From: Rhodocyclaceae bacterium UBA2271
GTDB lineage: Bacteria > Pseudomonadota > Gammaproteobacteria > Burkholderiales > Rhodocyclaceae
Assembly (NCBI GenBank): GCA_002347405.1
Contig: DDXB01000056.1
Span: 1 to 39,620 of the forward strand
DNA length: 39,620 nt
Direction of reading: 5' to 3'
In this document: piece after piece, positions 33,231 through 39,620 of the stretch
Numbering within the stretch: the stretch's first letter is position 1
Layout: the number at the start of each line of letters is the position of its first letter
Translations under genes and position numbers: made by a program
The notes under the pieces: generated by a model
Databases searched by the model: none
What the model was told of the DNA's origin: nothing
Seen by the model: the letters and a program-made list of their open reading frames with translations, nothing else

Positions 33231-33536
33231 TTACACGGCTTGAGGTTCGATCTCGCGCTCGATCTCCTGCTTTTTGGTTGCCTCGGCAACCTTGATGTCG
33301 TAGGCGATCTGCAAATTCAGCCAGCTGGTCACGTCTCCGCCAAAATAGCGCACTAGGCGCATGGCGGTATCCACCGTCACGCCGCGCCGTTCAAGCACGA
33401 TATCGTTGATCCTGCTGGGTGGCACATGGAGTGCAATAGAAAGCGCATTGGCACTCATGCCCAGCGGCTTGAGGTAGTCTTCGCGCAACACCTCGCCCGG
33501 ATGAATCGGGCGCATTCCATTGGTCGGGTTTGTCAT
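33231..33536 (-). CDS. higA: HigA-type antitoxin (Xre helix-turn-helix)
   Basis: This 101-residue antitoxin starts MTNPTNGMRPIHPGEVLREDYLKPLGMSANALSIALHVPPSRINDIV, the HigA/VapI signature with its helix-turn-helix. VDTAMRLVRYFGGDVTSWLNLQIAYD follows. It lies nine bases after higB on the same strand, in the toxin-first order of higBA systems, and should repress the promoter upstream of higB. Confidence 0.94.
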   Translation of the reverse strand: MTNPTNGMRPIHPGEVLREDYLKPLGMSANALSIALHVPPSRINDIVLERRGVTVDTAMRLVRYFGGDVTSWLNLQIAYDIKVAEATKKQEIEREIEPQAV

Positions 33537-33545
33537 TTCACTCTC

Positions 33546-33824
33546 CTAGTGGTAATCCACAATTTCCACATCAAACGCATTTCCGCCTTCAAAGCGAAAG
33601 CACACGCGCCACTGGTCATTGATGCGGATGCTGTGTTGACCAGACCGGCCACCCTTTAACGCCTCCAGCCGATTGCCCGGTGGCGAACGCAAAGCGGCCA
33701 AGTTTGCCGCGCTATCGATCTGCTGTAACTTCCGCTCGGCCACTGCCGCGATATTGGCGAACCGTGCGACGCGCATCCCCGCAAACAAGGTTTGCGCTTC
33801 GACGCAGTGAAACGATTTGATCAT
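33546..33824 (-). CDS. higB: HigB/RelE-family mRNA interferase toxin
   Basis: This 92-residue RelE-superfamily toxin shows MIKSFHCVEAQTLFAG, ANIAAVAERKLQQIDSA, LRSPPGNRLEALKGGRSGQHSIRINDQWRVCFRF and the terminal VEIVDYH, all standard for the HigB/GraT subgroup. It is expected to cut ribosome-bound mRNA. The ATG at 33824 matches the family N-terminus. Confidence 0.94.
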   Translation of the reverse strand: MIKSFHCVEAQTLFAGMRVARFANIAAVAERKLQQIDSAANLAALRSPPGNRLEALKGGRSGQHSIRINDQWRVCFRFEGGNAFDVEIVDYH

Positions 33825-33830
33825 GCGTGC

Positions 33831-33859
33831 AGAATATACCGCTTATCGGTAAGCGTCAA
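33831..33859 (-). promoter_or_regulatory. Candidate higBA promoter and operator
   Basis: On the minus strand TTGACG (33859-33854) and TATTCT (33836-33831) are spaced by 17 bases. The spacer holds two overlapping inverted repeats, TACCG/CGGTA (33837-33841, 33847-33851) and GCTTA/TAAGC, suitable as the HigA operator. The -10 ends only six bases before the higB ATG, so transcription could start at or next to the A of the ATG. Confidence 0.55.
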
Positions 33860-33895
33860 GACTGAGAGGGCTATTAACGTCCGCGGCTGGCCAGT

Positions 33896-34375
33896 TCAGC
33901 GCAACATCTCCGGATTCATCACTGCCCGCAACATGGCCTGATCGCCGTCGGCGCGGCTTTGTCGGGAAAACCACCAGATGGCGCCTTTCTTGATGCTCCA
34001 GTCGGCATCGACGCCGGCGAGCAGTCGGGCGGCGAGCTGGCCGAGCGTGGGTTGGTGGCCGACCAGCATGACCGCGCCGGGATAGGCCGCCGCGCCGCTG
34101 GCCGAGAGGCGGGCAGCATCGATGAGGTCGGCGACATCCGCGCCGCAGGCAATCCGTGGCTCGATCTCGAAAGGCAGCGCCAGGGCGTGGGCGGTTTGCT
34201 GGGTGCGCGCGGCGGGGCTGACCAGTATTTTCAGTTTTTTCGGCAGCCGTGGCTTCAGCCATTTGGCCATGTCGCGTGCCTGTTTTTCGCCGCGCGCGGT
34301 GAGACAGCGCTCGGCATCGGCCATGTCGAAACCACCGTCTTCGGCTTCGGCGTGGCGCCAGAGAATCAGGTCCAT
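33896..34375 (-). CDS. sixA: SixA-type phosphohistidine phosphatase
   Basis: This 159-residue histidine phosphatase of the SixA group begins MDLILWRHAEAEDGG, with the catalytic Arg-His pair at residues 7-8. It has the family features ARDMAKWL, SPAARTQQTAHAL and VMLVGHQPTLGQLAARLL (second histidine). SixA proteins dephosphorylate histidine in phosphotransfer proteins. The ATG is two bases after the CYTH-CHAD stop, so they are co-transcribed. The last 49 bases are duplicated at 33080-33128. Confidence 0.93.
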   Translation of the reverse strand: MDLILWRHAEAEDGGFDMADAERCLTARGEKQARDMAKWLKPRLPKKLKILVSPAARTQQTAHALALPFEIEPRIACGADVADLIDAARLSASGAAAYPGAVMLVGHQPTLGQLAARLLAGVDADWSIKKGAIWWFSRQSRADGDQAMLRAVMNPEMLR

Positions 34376-34377
34376 CG

Positions 34378-36006
34378 TTATTTGCTCCGTGATTTGTCTG
34401 CTGCGCCAGCCAGTTTCGGCAGGCGCAGCCGGCCCAGTTGCTTGAGTCCGGCCGGCACGGCTTTCAGCAATTTATGGTGGCGCGGCCCATGCCAGCCGCC
34501 GATCAGGGTGACGGCTTCGCGCAGGCGTGGGTCATCGTCGGCACAGCTCATCAGCAGTTCGCCGGCACTGGCGAGGTCGTTGATCTGCCCCAGGGCGTCT
34601 TGCAGGCGAGTCAGGTGCAAAAGCATGCGTCGCAGGGCTTTGGGTGATGCCAGCGGGGTAAAAAATTCGAGCGCGTAACGCAGGCGTTTGATGTCAATGC
34701 GCAGTGCGTGAAGGGATGGCGGATTGTCGACGCGGGTCTGTTTAACGAGAGCCAACACCTTCTTGCGCAGGCGGCGCAGGCGGTTTTGCGCAAATTCGAG
34801 CAAGGTCTGCGCCGTACCCGCTGCGGGGCATTTCATACCCGCTGCGGGGCACTTTGTCCCGCCAGTCCCGAAAAGGGGATTCCCTTCGGTCACGCCGACG
34901 TTTGTGTCTGCTATGGCTTCTGGTTGTCCGTGTAAAGTCGCCAGGGTCTGCAGGATGATGCTGCCATAGCGTGGCGAACGCATGAAGCGCATGGCTTCTT
35001 GGCGGGCGACGAAGCGCCGTTCGGTGATGATGCCGACCAGCGCGGCGAGGCGCGGTTCGTCGGGGAGTGCGGTCAGCACCGGCGCGGCGATCTCGGCGAG
35101 CAATACGTCGAGATCGCGGGCCGGACCGAGCACCGCCATCAGTTCGGAGAGCGGTGGCAAGAGTGCCGCAGCGAGGCCGTCGGGCAGTTGCGGTCCGAAC
35201 AGCCGCAGCGCTGCACGCAAGCGGCGCGTGCTGATGCGCATCTGGTGGATGTATTCGGGGTCGGCGCTGTCGCAGGCCAGGGCGCCCAGATGGTTTTGCT
35301 GCAGGTGGTCGAGGCAGGCCAGCGCAATGGCGCGGAAGGCGTCCGCCGGCGCCGCGCTGGCCGCCAGCGGAATCGGCACGGCCTTGACGGGCGCGACGGG
35401 AATCTGCTGGAACAGCCGGTAGCCGCGATCGGCCTTCGACTGCGGCGCGGGGGCGAGCGGGATGCGCTGGGCGAGGGTCTGCGCCATGACGAACAACTGC
35501 ATGGCTTCGCCGGCGAGGAGTTCGATCTCGATTTCCGAGATTGCCTGGCGCTGGCCGTTGGCGACGATCCAGCCGCGGTCGAGGGCGAGTTCGATGCGCG
35601 TGCCGCGGGGCAGTTCGAAAGTCCAGGCGGTGCGCTGAAAATTGGTTTCGAAGACGGGGGCGATCCGCGCCAGCAGCTTCGGCCGGGAAAGCCAGTCGCG
35701 CACCACCGGGTCGTCGATCGCGGTGAAGTCGAAATGCCCGGCGTAGGGCGTTTCCCATTCCGGACGGGCCGATATGCCGCCGGCGCGCTGGCCGGCGCAC
35801 TTGACGGATTGCAGCCAGAACCCGCCATGTTCGCGCAGCCGCAAGGCGATGCCGCGCTGGCGCAGTTCGCGCGCCGGGGTGTCGTAATACAGGTTGGTCA
35901 GCCGGTAGGACTGCTTGCGAGCGGCCTGCTGGAGGAGGGGATGACGCAGGAAATTGCGTTGCGCATCTTCGGGCAGGGCGAGCTTGAGTTCGATTTCTTC
36001 GGCCAT
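34378..36006 (-). CDS. CYTH-CHAD domain protein with an in-frame repeat insertion
   Basis: This 542-residue protein has an N-terminal CYTH domain (inorganic triphosphatase fold). The EIELK signature is at residues 4-8, with YRLTNLYYDTPARELRQRGIALRLR and RGTRIELALDRGWI. A C-terminal CHAD domain follows from about residue 230 (VDPEYIHQMRISTRRLRAALRLFG-like, DPEYIHQMRISTRRLRAAL; LRYALEFFTPL). CHAD domains bind polyphosphate and CYTH enzymes can hydrolyse triphosphate. Residues about 370-399 (NVGVTEGNPLFGTGGTKCPAAGMKCPAAGTA) break a CHAD helix region and are encoded by the mosaic repeat. The gene is 15 bases after the permease gene and 2 before sixA. Confidence 0.9.
   Translation of the reverse strand: MAEEIELKLALPEDAQRNFLRHPLLQQAARKQSYRLTNLYYDTPARELRQRGIALRLREHGGFWLQSVKCAGQRAGGISARPEWETPYAGHFDFTAIDDPVVRDWLSRPKLLARIAPVFETNFQRTAWTFELPRGTRIELALDRGWIVANGQRQAISEIEIELLAGEAMQLFVMAQTLAQRIPLAPAPQSKADRGYRLFQQIPVAPVKAVPIPLAASAAPADAFRAIALACLDHLQQNHLGALACDSADPEYIHQMRISTRRLRAALRLFGPQLPDGLAAALLPPLSELMAVLGPARDLDVLLAEIAAPVLTALPDEPRLAALVGIITERRFVARQEAMRFMRSPRYGSIILQTLATLHGQPEAIADTNVGVTEGNPLFGTGGTKCPAAGMKCPAAGTAQTLLEFAQNRLRRLRKKVLALVKQTRVDNPPSLHALRIDIKRLRYALEFFTPLASPKALRRMLLHLTRLQDALGQINDLASAGELLMSCADDDPRLREAVTLIGGWHGPRHHKLLKAVPAGLKQLGRLRLPKLAGAADKSRSK
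34809..34899 (-). repeat. Long mosaic repeat in the CYTH-CHAD gene (module 1 plus two copies of module 2)
   Basis: Reading the minus strand, GTCGGCG is followed by module 1 (TGACCGAAGGGAATCCC, a short spacer, then GGGACT), then GGCGGGA. Two tandem copies of a 21-base module containing GCCCCGCAGCGGG follow, and the element closes with TACGGCGC. Module 1 matches 39548-39585, and the 21-base module matches the murA insertion. All parts keep the reading frame open. Confidence 0.78.
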
Positions 36007-36021
36007 GGGGGTGGGTAGGGG

Positions 36022-37260
36022 TTATTCGTGGCGTAGCGCTTCAATGGGCGACAGGCGCGCGGCCTGCCTTGCCGGATAGTAACCGAAGAATATCCCGATG
36101 GCGGCGGCGAAACTCACCGCCAGCGTCGTGGCGTAGGGCGACAGCTTGATCGGCCAGTCGGCCAGTGCGCCGATCAGTTCCGCGCCCAGGCTACCCAGCA
36201 GCACGCCGATCAACCCGCCGATCAGCGAGAGGGTGATGGCTTCGATGAGGAACTGGCGCAGGATGTCGCCCGATTTCGCGCCGACCGCGCGGCGCAGCCC
36301 GATTTCGCGCGTGCGCTCGGTGACCGACACCAGCATGATGTTCATGATGCCGATGCCGCCGACCAGCAGCGAAACTGAGGCCACCGCGGCCAGCAGCATG
36401 GCCATCACCCGCGACGAGTCCTCGCGCGCCTGCAGGATTTCGGTGAGGTTGCGCAGGTTGAAGTCGTCTTCCTGGCCCGGTTGCAGGCGGTGCCGCTGGC
36501 GCAGCAGATCGCGCACCTTCTCCTCGGCGATTTTCAGGTCGACGCCATCGCGCGCCTTGATGCTGATCGAACCGACCGAACGCGACTTGGCCAGCACCGT
36601 GGCACCCAGCACGCGGTTGCGGGCGGTGCTGATCGGCATCAGTACAACATCGTCCTGGTCGCTGCCGGACAGGTTCTGCCCCTTGCCGGCCAGCACGCCG
36701 ATGACGGTCAGTGGCACGTTGCGGATGCGGATCACCTGGTCGATCGGACTTTCATCGCCGAACAGGCTGGTGGCGACCGTCTGGCCGATGATCGCGACTT
36801 TTGCCGCGCCGTTGATTTCCGCCGGATCGAAATAGCGGCCATCGGCCAGCGTCCATGCGCGCACCTCGAAGTAGTCGGGCGTGACGCCAAAAAATGTTGT
36901 CGACCAGTTGCTGTTGCCGGCGACTACCTGGCCGCTGCCGCGCAGCGTGGGCGCGGTGCCGACGAGATACTCGGGCAATTCGCGGGCGATGGCGTAGGCG
37001 TCATCCTCGCTGATGGTGTGGGTGGCACCGGCCGCTGAGCGGGCGCCGCCCTGGGATGCCGAGGCAGAAAAAACAATGAGCAGATTCGAGCCGAGACTTT
37101 TTATCTGCGATTCGACCTTCTCCTGGGCGCCGCTGCCGACGGCGATCATGATGATCACGGCGGCCACGCCGATGATGATGCCGAGCATGGTCAGTGCCGA
37201 GCGTAGCAGATTGACGCGCAGCGCTTTTAACGCGATCAGCAGGGTGACGTAGAAGTTCAT
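36022..37260 (-). CDS. MacB-type ABC transporter permease
   Basis: This 412-residue exporter permease has the MacB/FtsX layout. An N-terminal membrane segment (LLRSALTMLGIIIGVAAVIIMIAVG) is followed by a large periplasmic domain (about 45-285) and three further spans (MAMLLAAVASVSLLVGGIGIMNIML, ITLSLIGGLIGVLLGSLG, TTLAVSFAAAIGIFFGY). ERTREIGLRRAVGA and the terminal ARLSPIEALRHE are hallmarks. The ATPase is a separate gene overlapping by four bases, unlike E. coli MacB where the two are fused. Such exporters with a MacA adaptor move peptides, lipids or macrolides. Confidence 0.93.
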   Translation of the reverse strand: MNFYVTLLIALKALRVNLLRSALTMLGIIIGVAAVIIMIAVGSGAQEKVESQIKSLGSNLLIVFSASASQGGARSAAGATHTISEDDAYAIARELPEYLVGTAPTLRGSGQVVAGNSNWSTTFFGVTPDYFEVRAWTLADGRYFDPAEINGAAKVAIIGQTVATSLFGDESPIDQVIRIRNVPLTVIGVLAGKGQNLSGSDQDDVVLMPISTARNRVLGATVLAKSRSVGSISIKARDGVDLKIAEEKVRDLLRQRHRLQPGQEDDFNLRNLTEILQAREDSSRVMAMLLAAVASVSLLVGGIGIMNIMLVSVTERTREIGLRRAVGAKSGDILRQFLIEAITLSLIGGLIGVLLGSLGAELIGALADWPIKLSPYATTLAVSFAAAIGIFFGYYPARQAARLSPIEALRHE

Positions 37261-37997
37261 GCTGCGGCCAGGTTCGGCAGGGCGGCCAGGTCGGCGCTGG
37301 CATCATGCGGCGTGTTGGGCCGATCATCGATCACCCGGCCGTCAAGAAAGCTGATGATGCGGCTGGCGTAGGCGGCGATGTTGTGTTCGTGCGTCACGAC
37401 AACGATGGTGATGCCGTCGCGATTGAGGGTCTGCAGCAGCGCCATGATCTCGATGCCGGTGCGCGAGTCGAGTGCGCCGGTCGGCTCGTCGGCCAGCACC
37501 AGTGCCGGGTCGTTGGCCAGCGCCCGGGCAATGGCGACCCGCTGCTGCTGGCCGCCCGACAGTTGCGCCGGGTGATGATCCATGCGCTCGGAAAGCCCGA
37601 CCTGGGCGAGTCGCTGCGCGGCGCGGGCATGGCGGTCAGCCAGCGCCAGCCCGCGATACAGCAGGGGCAGGGCGACATTGTCGAGCGCCGAGGTGCGCGG
37701 CAACAGATTGAAATGCTGAAAGATGAAGCCGATGCGCCGGTTGCGCAAGCCCGCCAGCGCGTCATCCGACAGGCGTGCGACGGCCTCGCCATCCAGCCAG
37801 TATTCGCCGCCACTGGGATGGTCGAGACAGCCCAGCAGATTCATGAAGGTGGACTTGCCCGAGCCCGACGGACCCATCACGGCGACGAATTCGCCGCGCG
37901 TAATTTCCAGCGACACACCCTGCAAGGCCGGCACGCGCGTGTCGCCGAGCAGGTAGTCCTTGGCGAGAGCGACGGTGCGGATCAGTGGCGCGTTCAT
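37257..37997 (-). CDS. MacB/LolD-type ABC transporter ATPase
   Basis: This 246-residue ATPase has Walker A MGPSGSGKSTFMNLLG near residue 40, signature LSGGQQQRVAIARAL near 145, Walker B ALVLADEPTGALDS near 166 and a switch His in VVVTHEHNIAAY. It shares an ATGA junction with the permease. It is separated from the adaptor gene by 248 bases that contain an imperfect inverted repeat, although the adaptor normally directs the operon. Confidence 0.94.
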   Translation of the reverse strand: MNAPLIRTVALAKDYLLGDTRVPALQGVSLEITRGEFVAVMGPSGSGKSTFMNLLGCLDHPSGGEYWLDGEAVARLSDDALAGLRNRRIGFIFQHFNLLPRTSALDNVALPLLYRGLALADRHARAAQRLAQVGLSERMDHHPAQLSGGQQQRVAIARALANDPALVLADEPTGALDSRTGIEIMALLQTLNRDGITIVVVTHEHNIAAYASRIISFLDGRVIDDRPNTPHDASADLAALPNLAAA

Positions 37998-38025
37998 CTC
38001 TTTCGAATAAATCTAGAAAAAGCAG

Positions 38026-38160
38026 TTCACCACGGAGGACACGGTGATCACGGAGAAAAAACAGGGCGTTACGAAATAAGAGCATGACGCCCGTTGGGTG
38101 TGCCTGAATTTTGTGTGCTTGCGCCGTTGCTCCGTGTCCTCTGTGCTCTCCGTGGTGCGA
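38026..38160. repeat. Interspersed inverted repeat of CACCACGGAG type
   Basis: The left arm (38028-38055, CACCACGGAG...CACGGAG) pairs with the right arm (38129-38157, CTCCGTG...CTCCGTGGTG) at about 22 of 28 positions around a roughly 70-base centre. Similar CACGGAGGACACGGAG repeats are common between genes in many bacterial genomes. It occupies most of the gap between the adaptor and ATPase genes. I see no gene in 37998-38245. Confidence 0.75.
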
Positions 38161-38245
38161 ACCGAGGTTTTTAGGACAAATTGACGCTGAAAAAACGCCG
38201 GAGCTGGAATTGCGGACGCGAGTGCGCGCGTGACTTCGCGATCCA

Positions 38246-39502
38246 TCAGAACATCCGTGGGGTCGCCAGCTTCGGCTTTTCGGCTGCAGCCGTGCCGACA
38301 ATGAATTCGCGGCCCTCGGCCAGATCGCCGTCGAGCAGTTCGGTCTGGGTGCCATCGTTGATGCCGGTCTTGACCTCGATGAGCGTCGGCTTGCCATCCT
38401 TGCCAAGCATCCAGAGTTTCCCGCTGGTGTCGGCTCGGCCGCCGCCTTTGCCCATGCCGCTACCCCCCGGCTGCCGTGCTGCCGGCGCCGACTTTTCATC
38501 GCGGGGCGGGCGGAAGCGCAGCGCGGCATTGGCGATCTTCAACACGCTGTCCTTATGGGCGGTGGTGATGCGCACATTGGCCGTCATGCCGGGCAGCAGG
38601 ATCAGATCGGGGTTGGCGGCATCGATGATGACGGTGTAGGAGACGACATTCGACACGACCAGTGCCGACTTGCGCACCTGGGTAACAGTGCCCTTGAAGC
38701 GTTTGCCGGGGAAGGCATCGACGGTAAACGTCGCCTCCTGGCCAGTCTTGAGCCGGCCGACATCGGCTTCGTCGATGGCGGTTTCGACCCGCATGTCGGC
38801 AAGGTTCCTGGCGATGACGAACATTTCCGGCGCCTGCAGGCTGGCCGCCACGGTCTGGCCCGGTTCAACGCTGCGCTTGATGACGATGCCATCGGCCGGA
38901 GCGCGAATTTCGGTGCGACCAAGATCGACCTGGGCCTGTCCGAGTTGCGCGCCGCGCTGCTTGACGAGCGCCTCGCTATTTCTTCCCTGCGCCTCGACAA
39001 CGCGCTGCTGGGCGCGCGCCGCTTCGAGCAGGGTTTGCGCCTTGTCGAGTTCGGCCGGCGAAATGAAATTCTTGTCCACCAGGGTTTTCTTGCGCGCGTA
39101 ATCGCGCTCGGCATCCATGAGATTGATCTTGGCGCGATACAACTCGGCCTGCTGCACGGACACCGTGGCGCGCGCCGCCTCAAGGTCTGCCTCGGCCTGC
39201 CGCACGCGGTGCTCATAAGTTTCCGGCGCCAGTTGCGCGAGCAGTTGGCCGGCCTTCACCGCGCTGTTGTAGTCGACCAGTATTTCGCGAATCTGCCCCG
39301 AGATCTGCGAACTGACCTGTACCGACACCACCGGGCTGAGCGTGCCGGTTGCGGATACCGACGCCGTGATCGGGCCGCGCTCGACGGCGGCGAATTTATA
39401 GGCGGTGCTGGCGACCGGGTCGGCAAAATACCGATAGGCGGCATAACCCCCCCCCAGCAGGGCAAGGGTCAGGGCGGTGAGGGTCAGGCGGCGGAGTTTC
39501 AT
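38246..39502 (-). CDS. MacA-type periplasmic adaptor (HlyD/RND family)
   Basis: This 418-residue adaptor links the MacB-like inner-membrane exporter to an outer-membrane TolC-type channel. It has one N-terminal anchor (LRRLTLTALTLALLGGGYAAY, residues 3-23). Split lipoyl halves follow (SSQISGQIREILVDYNSAVKAGQLLAQL and GRTEIRAPADGIVIKRSVEPGQTV) around a long coiled coil (about 90-185), then a beta-barrel and a membrane-proximal domain. A Gly/Ala/Arg-rich insert (DEKSAPAARQPGGSGMGKGGGRAD, about 335-358) interrupts the last domain, and its DNA contains a near-copy of the dispersed repeat word. Confidence 0.93.
   Translation of the reverse strand: MKLRRLTLTALTLALLGGGYAAYRYFADPVASTAYKFAAVERGPITASVSATGTLSPVVSVQVSSQISGQIREILVDYNSAVKAGQLLAQLAPETYEHRVRQAEADLEAARATVSVQQAELYRAKINLMDAERDYARKKTLVDKNFISPAELDKAQTLLEAARAQQRVVEAQGRNSEALVKQRGAQLGQAQVDLGRTEIRAPADGIVIKRSVEPGQTVAASLQAPEMFVIARNLADMRVETAIDEADVGRLKTGQEATFTVDAFPGKRFKGTVTQVRKSALVVSNVVSYTVIIDAANPDLILLPGMTANVRITTAHKDSVLKIANAALRFRPPRDEKSAPAARQPGGSGMGKGGGRADTSGKLWMLGKDGKPTLIEVKTGINDGTQTELLDGDLAEGREFIVGTAAAEKPKLATPRMF
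38481..38496 (-). repeat. Near-copy of the dispersed 15-mer in the adaptor gene
   Basis: The minus strand reads AAAAGTCGGCGCCGGC, one base different from the window-wide word (C for T in GCGCTGGC). It encodes KSAPA at the start of a low-complexity insert in the adaptor. Confidence 0.4.
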
Positions 39503-39538
39503 GCCTTGATTCTAGCCGAAGCCGCCACCATGAAAAAC

Positions 39539-39586
39539 GGCGCCGTACCGCCAGTCCCACAGGGATTCCCTTCGGTCACGCCGACT
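39539..39586 (-). repeat. Mosaic repeat upstream of the adaptor gene (module 1 only)
   Basis: The minus strand reads AGTCGGCG, module 1 (TGACCGAAGGGAATCCC, TGT, GGGACT), then GGCGGTACGGCGCC. It shares the left core and module 1 with the CYTH-CHAD copy but lacks module 2. It lies 36 bases before the adaptor start codon, in non-coding DNA. The remaining bases to the end of the window hold no recognised gene. Confidence 0.75.
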
Positions 39587-39620
39587 ATTACAGACGGCGG
39601 TTTCAAGTCCGAAGTGCAAC

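Overview
The window reads as chromosomal DNA of a betaproteobacterium, most likely near the Rhodocyclales. This is inferred from the gene order mla – ibaG – murA – his operon – hinT – tatABC – DegS-like protease – NIF3, from a short-form HisG (which normally needs HisZ), and from a PaaN-type aldehyde dehydrogenase. No database search was possible, so the taxonomy is an inference. Coding density is high, and long antisense open frames are frequent but spurious.

Layout. 1-4237: end of an mla lipid-transport operon (mlaA tail, mlaC, mlaB), an ABC-2 exporter pair, ibaG and murA. 4242-10911: histidine biosynthesis hisGD, an inverted hisC, then hisBHAFIE. 10913-12788: hinT and tatABC. 12975-16692: DegS-like protease (-), NIF3 protein (+), FimV-like membrane protein (-), msrA (-). 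16848-20288: paaN, a CACHE/HAMP sensor without an output domain, and a small winged-helix-like protein. 20451-23537: sucCD and an ornithine-cyclodeaminase-family enzyme. 23740-31343: a compact signalling cluster. 31648-32058: pilA behind a near-perfect sigma-54 promoter. 32066-33944: a toxin-antitoxin region. 33896-39502 (-): a MacAB-like exporter followed by CYTH-CHAD and SixA phosphatase genes.

The most system-like part is 23740-32058. It runs PP2C phosphatase, FHA protein, class II cyclic-nucleotide phosphodiesterase-like metallo-hydrolase, cyclic-nucleotide-binding/rhodanese protein, GAF-fused PilB/GspE ATPase and GAF-fused HD-GYP phosphodiesterase, ending beside the major pilin. I infer that it joins phosphothreonine, cyclic-nucleotide and c-di-GMP signalling to a type IV pilus motor.

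Two DNA-level patterns are not explained by genes. First, a mosaic repeat built on the word AAAGTCGGCGCTGGC is scattered through the window. It sits in different reading frames of unrelated genes, and larger versions carrying extra palindromic modules lie in frame inside MurA and the CYTH-CHAD protein. Second, the toxin-antitoxin region is two parallel slots. Each is bounded on the left by a copy of the pilA terminator and on the right by a copy of the sixA 3' end. The first slot holds vapBC plus a parD remnant, and the second holds higBA.
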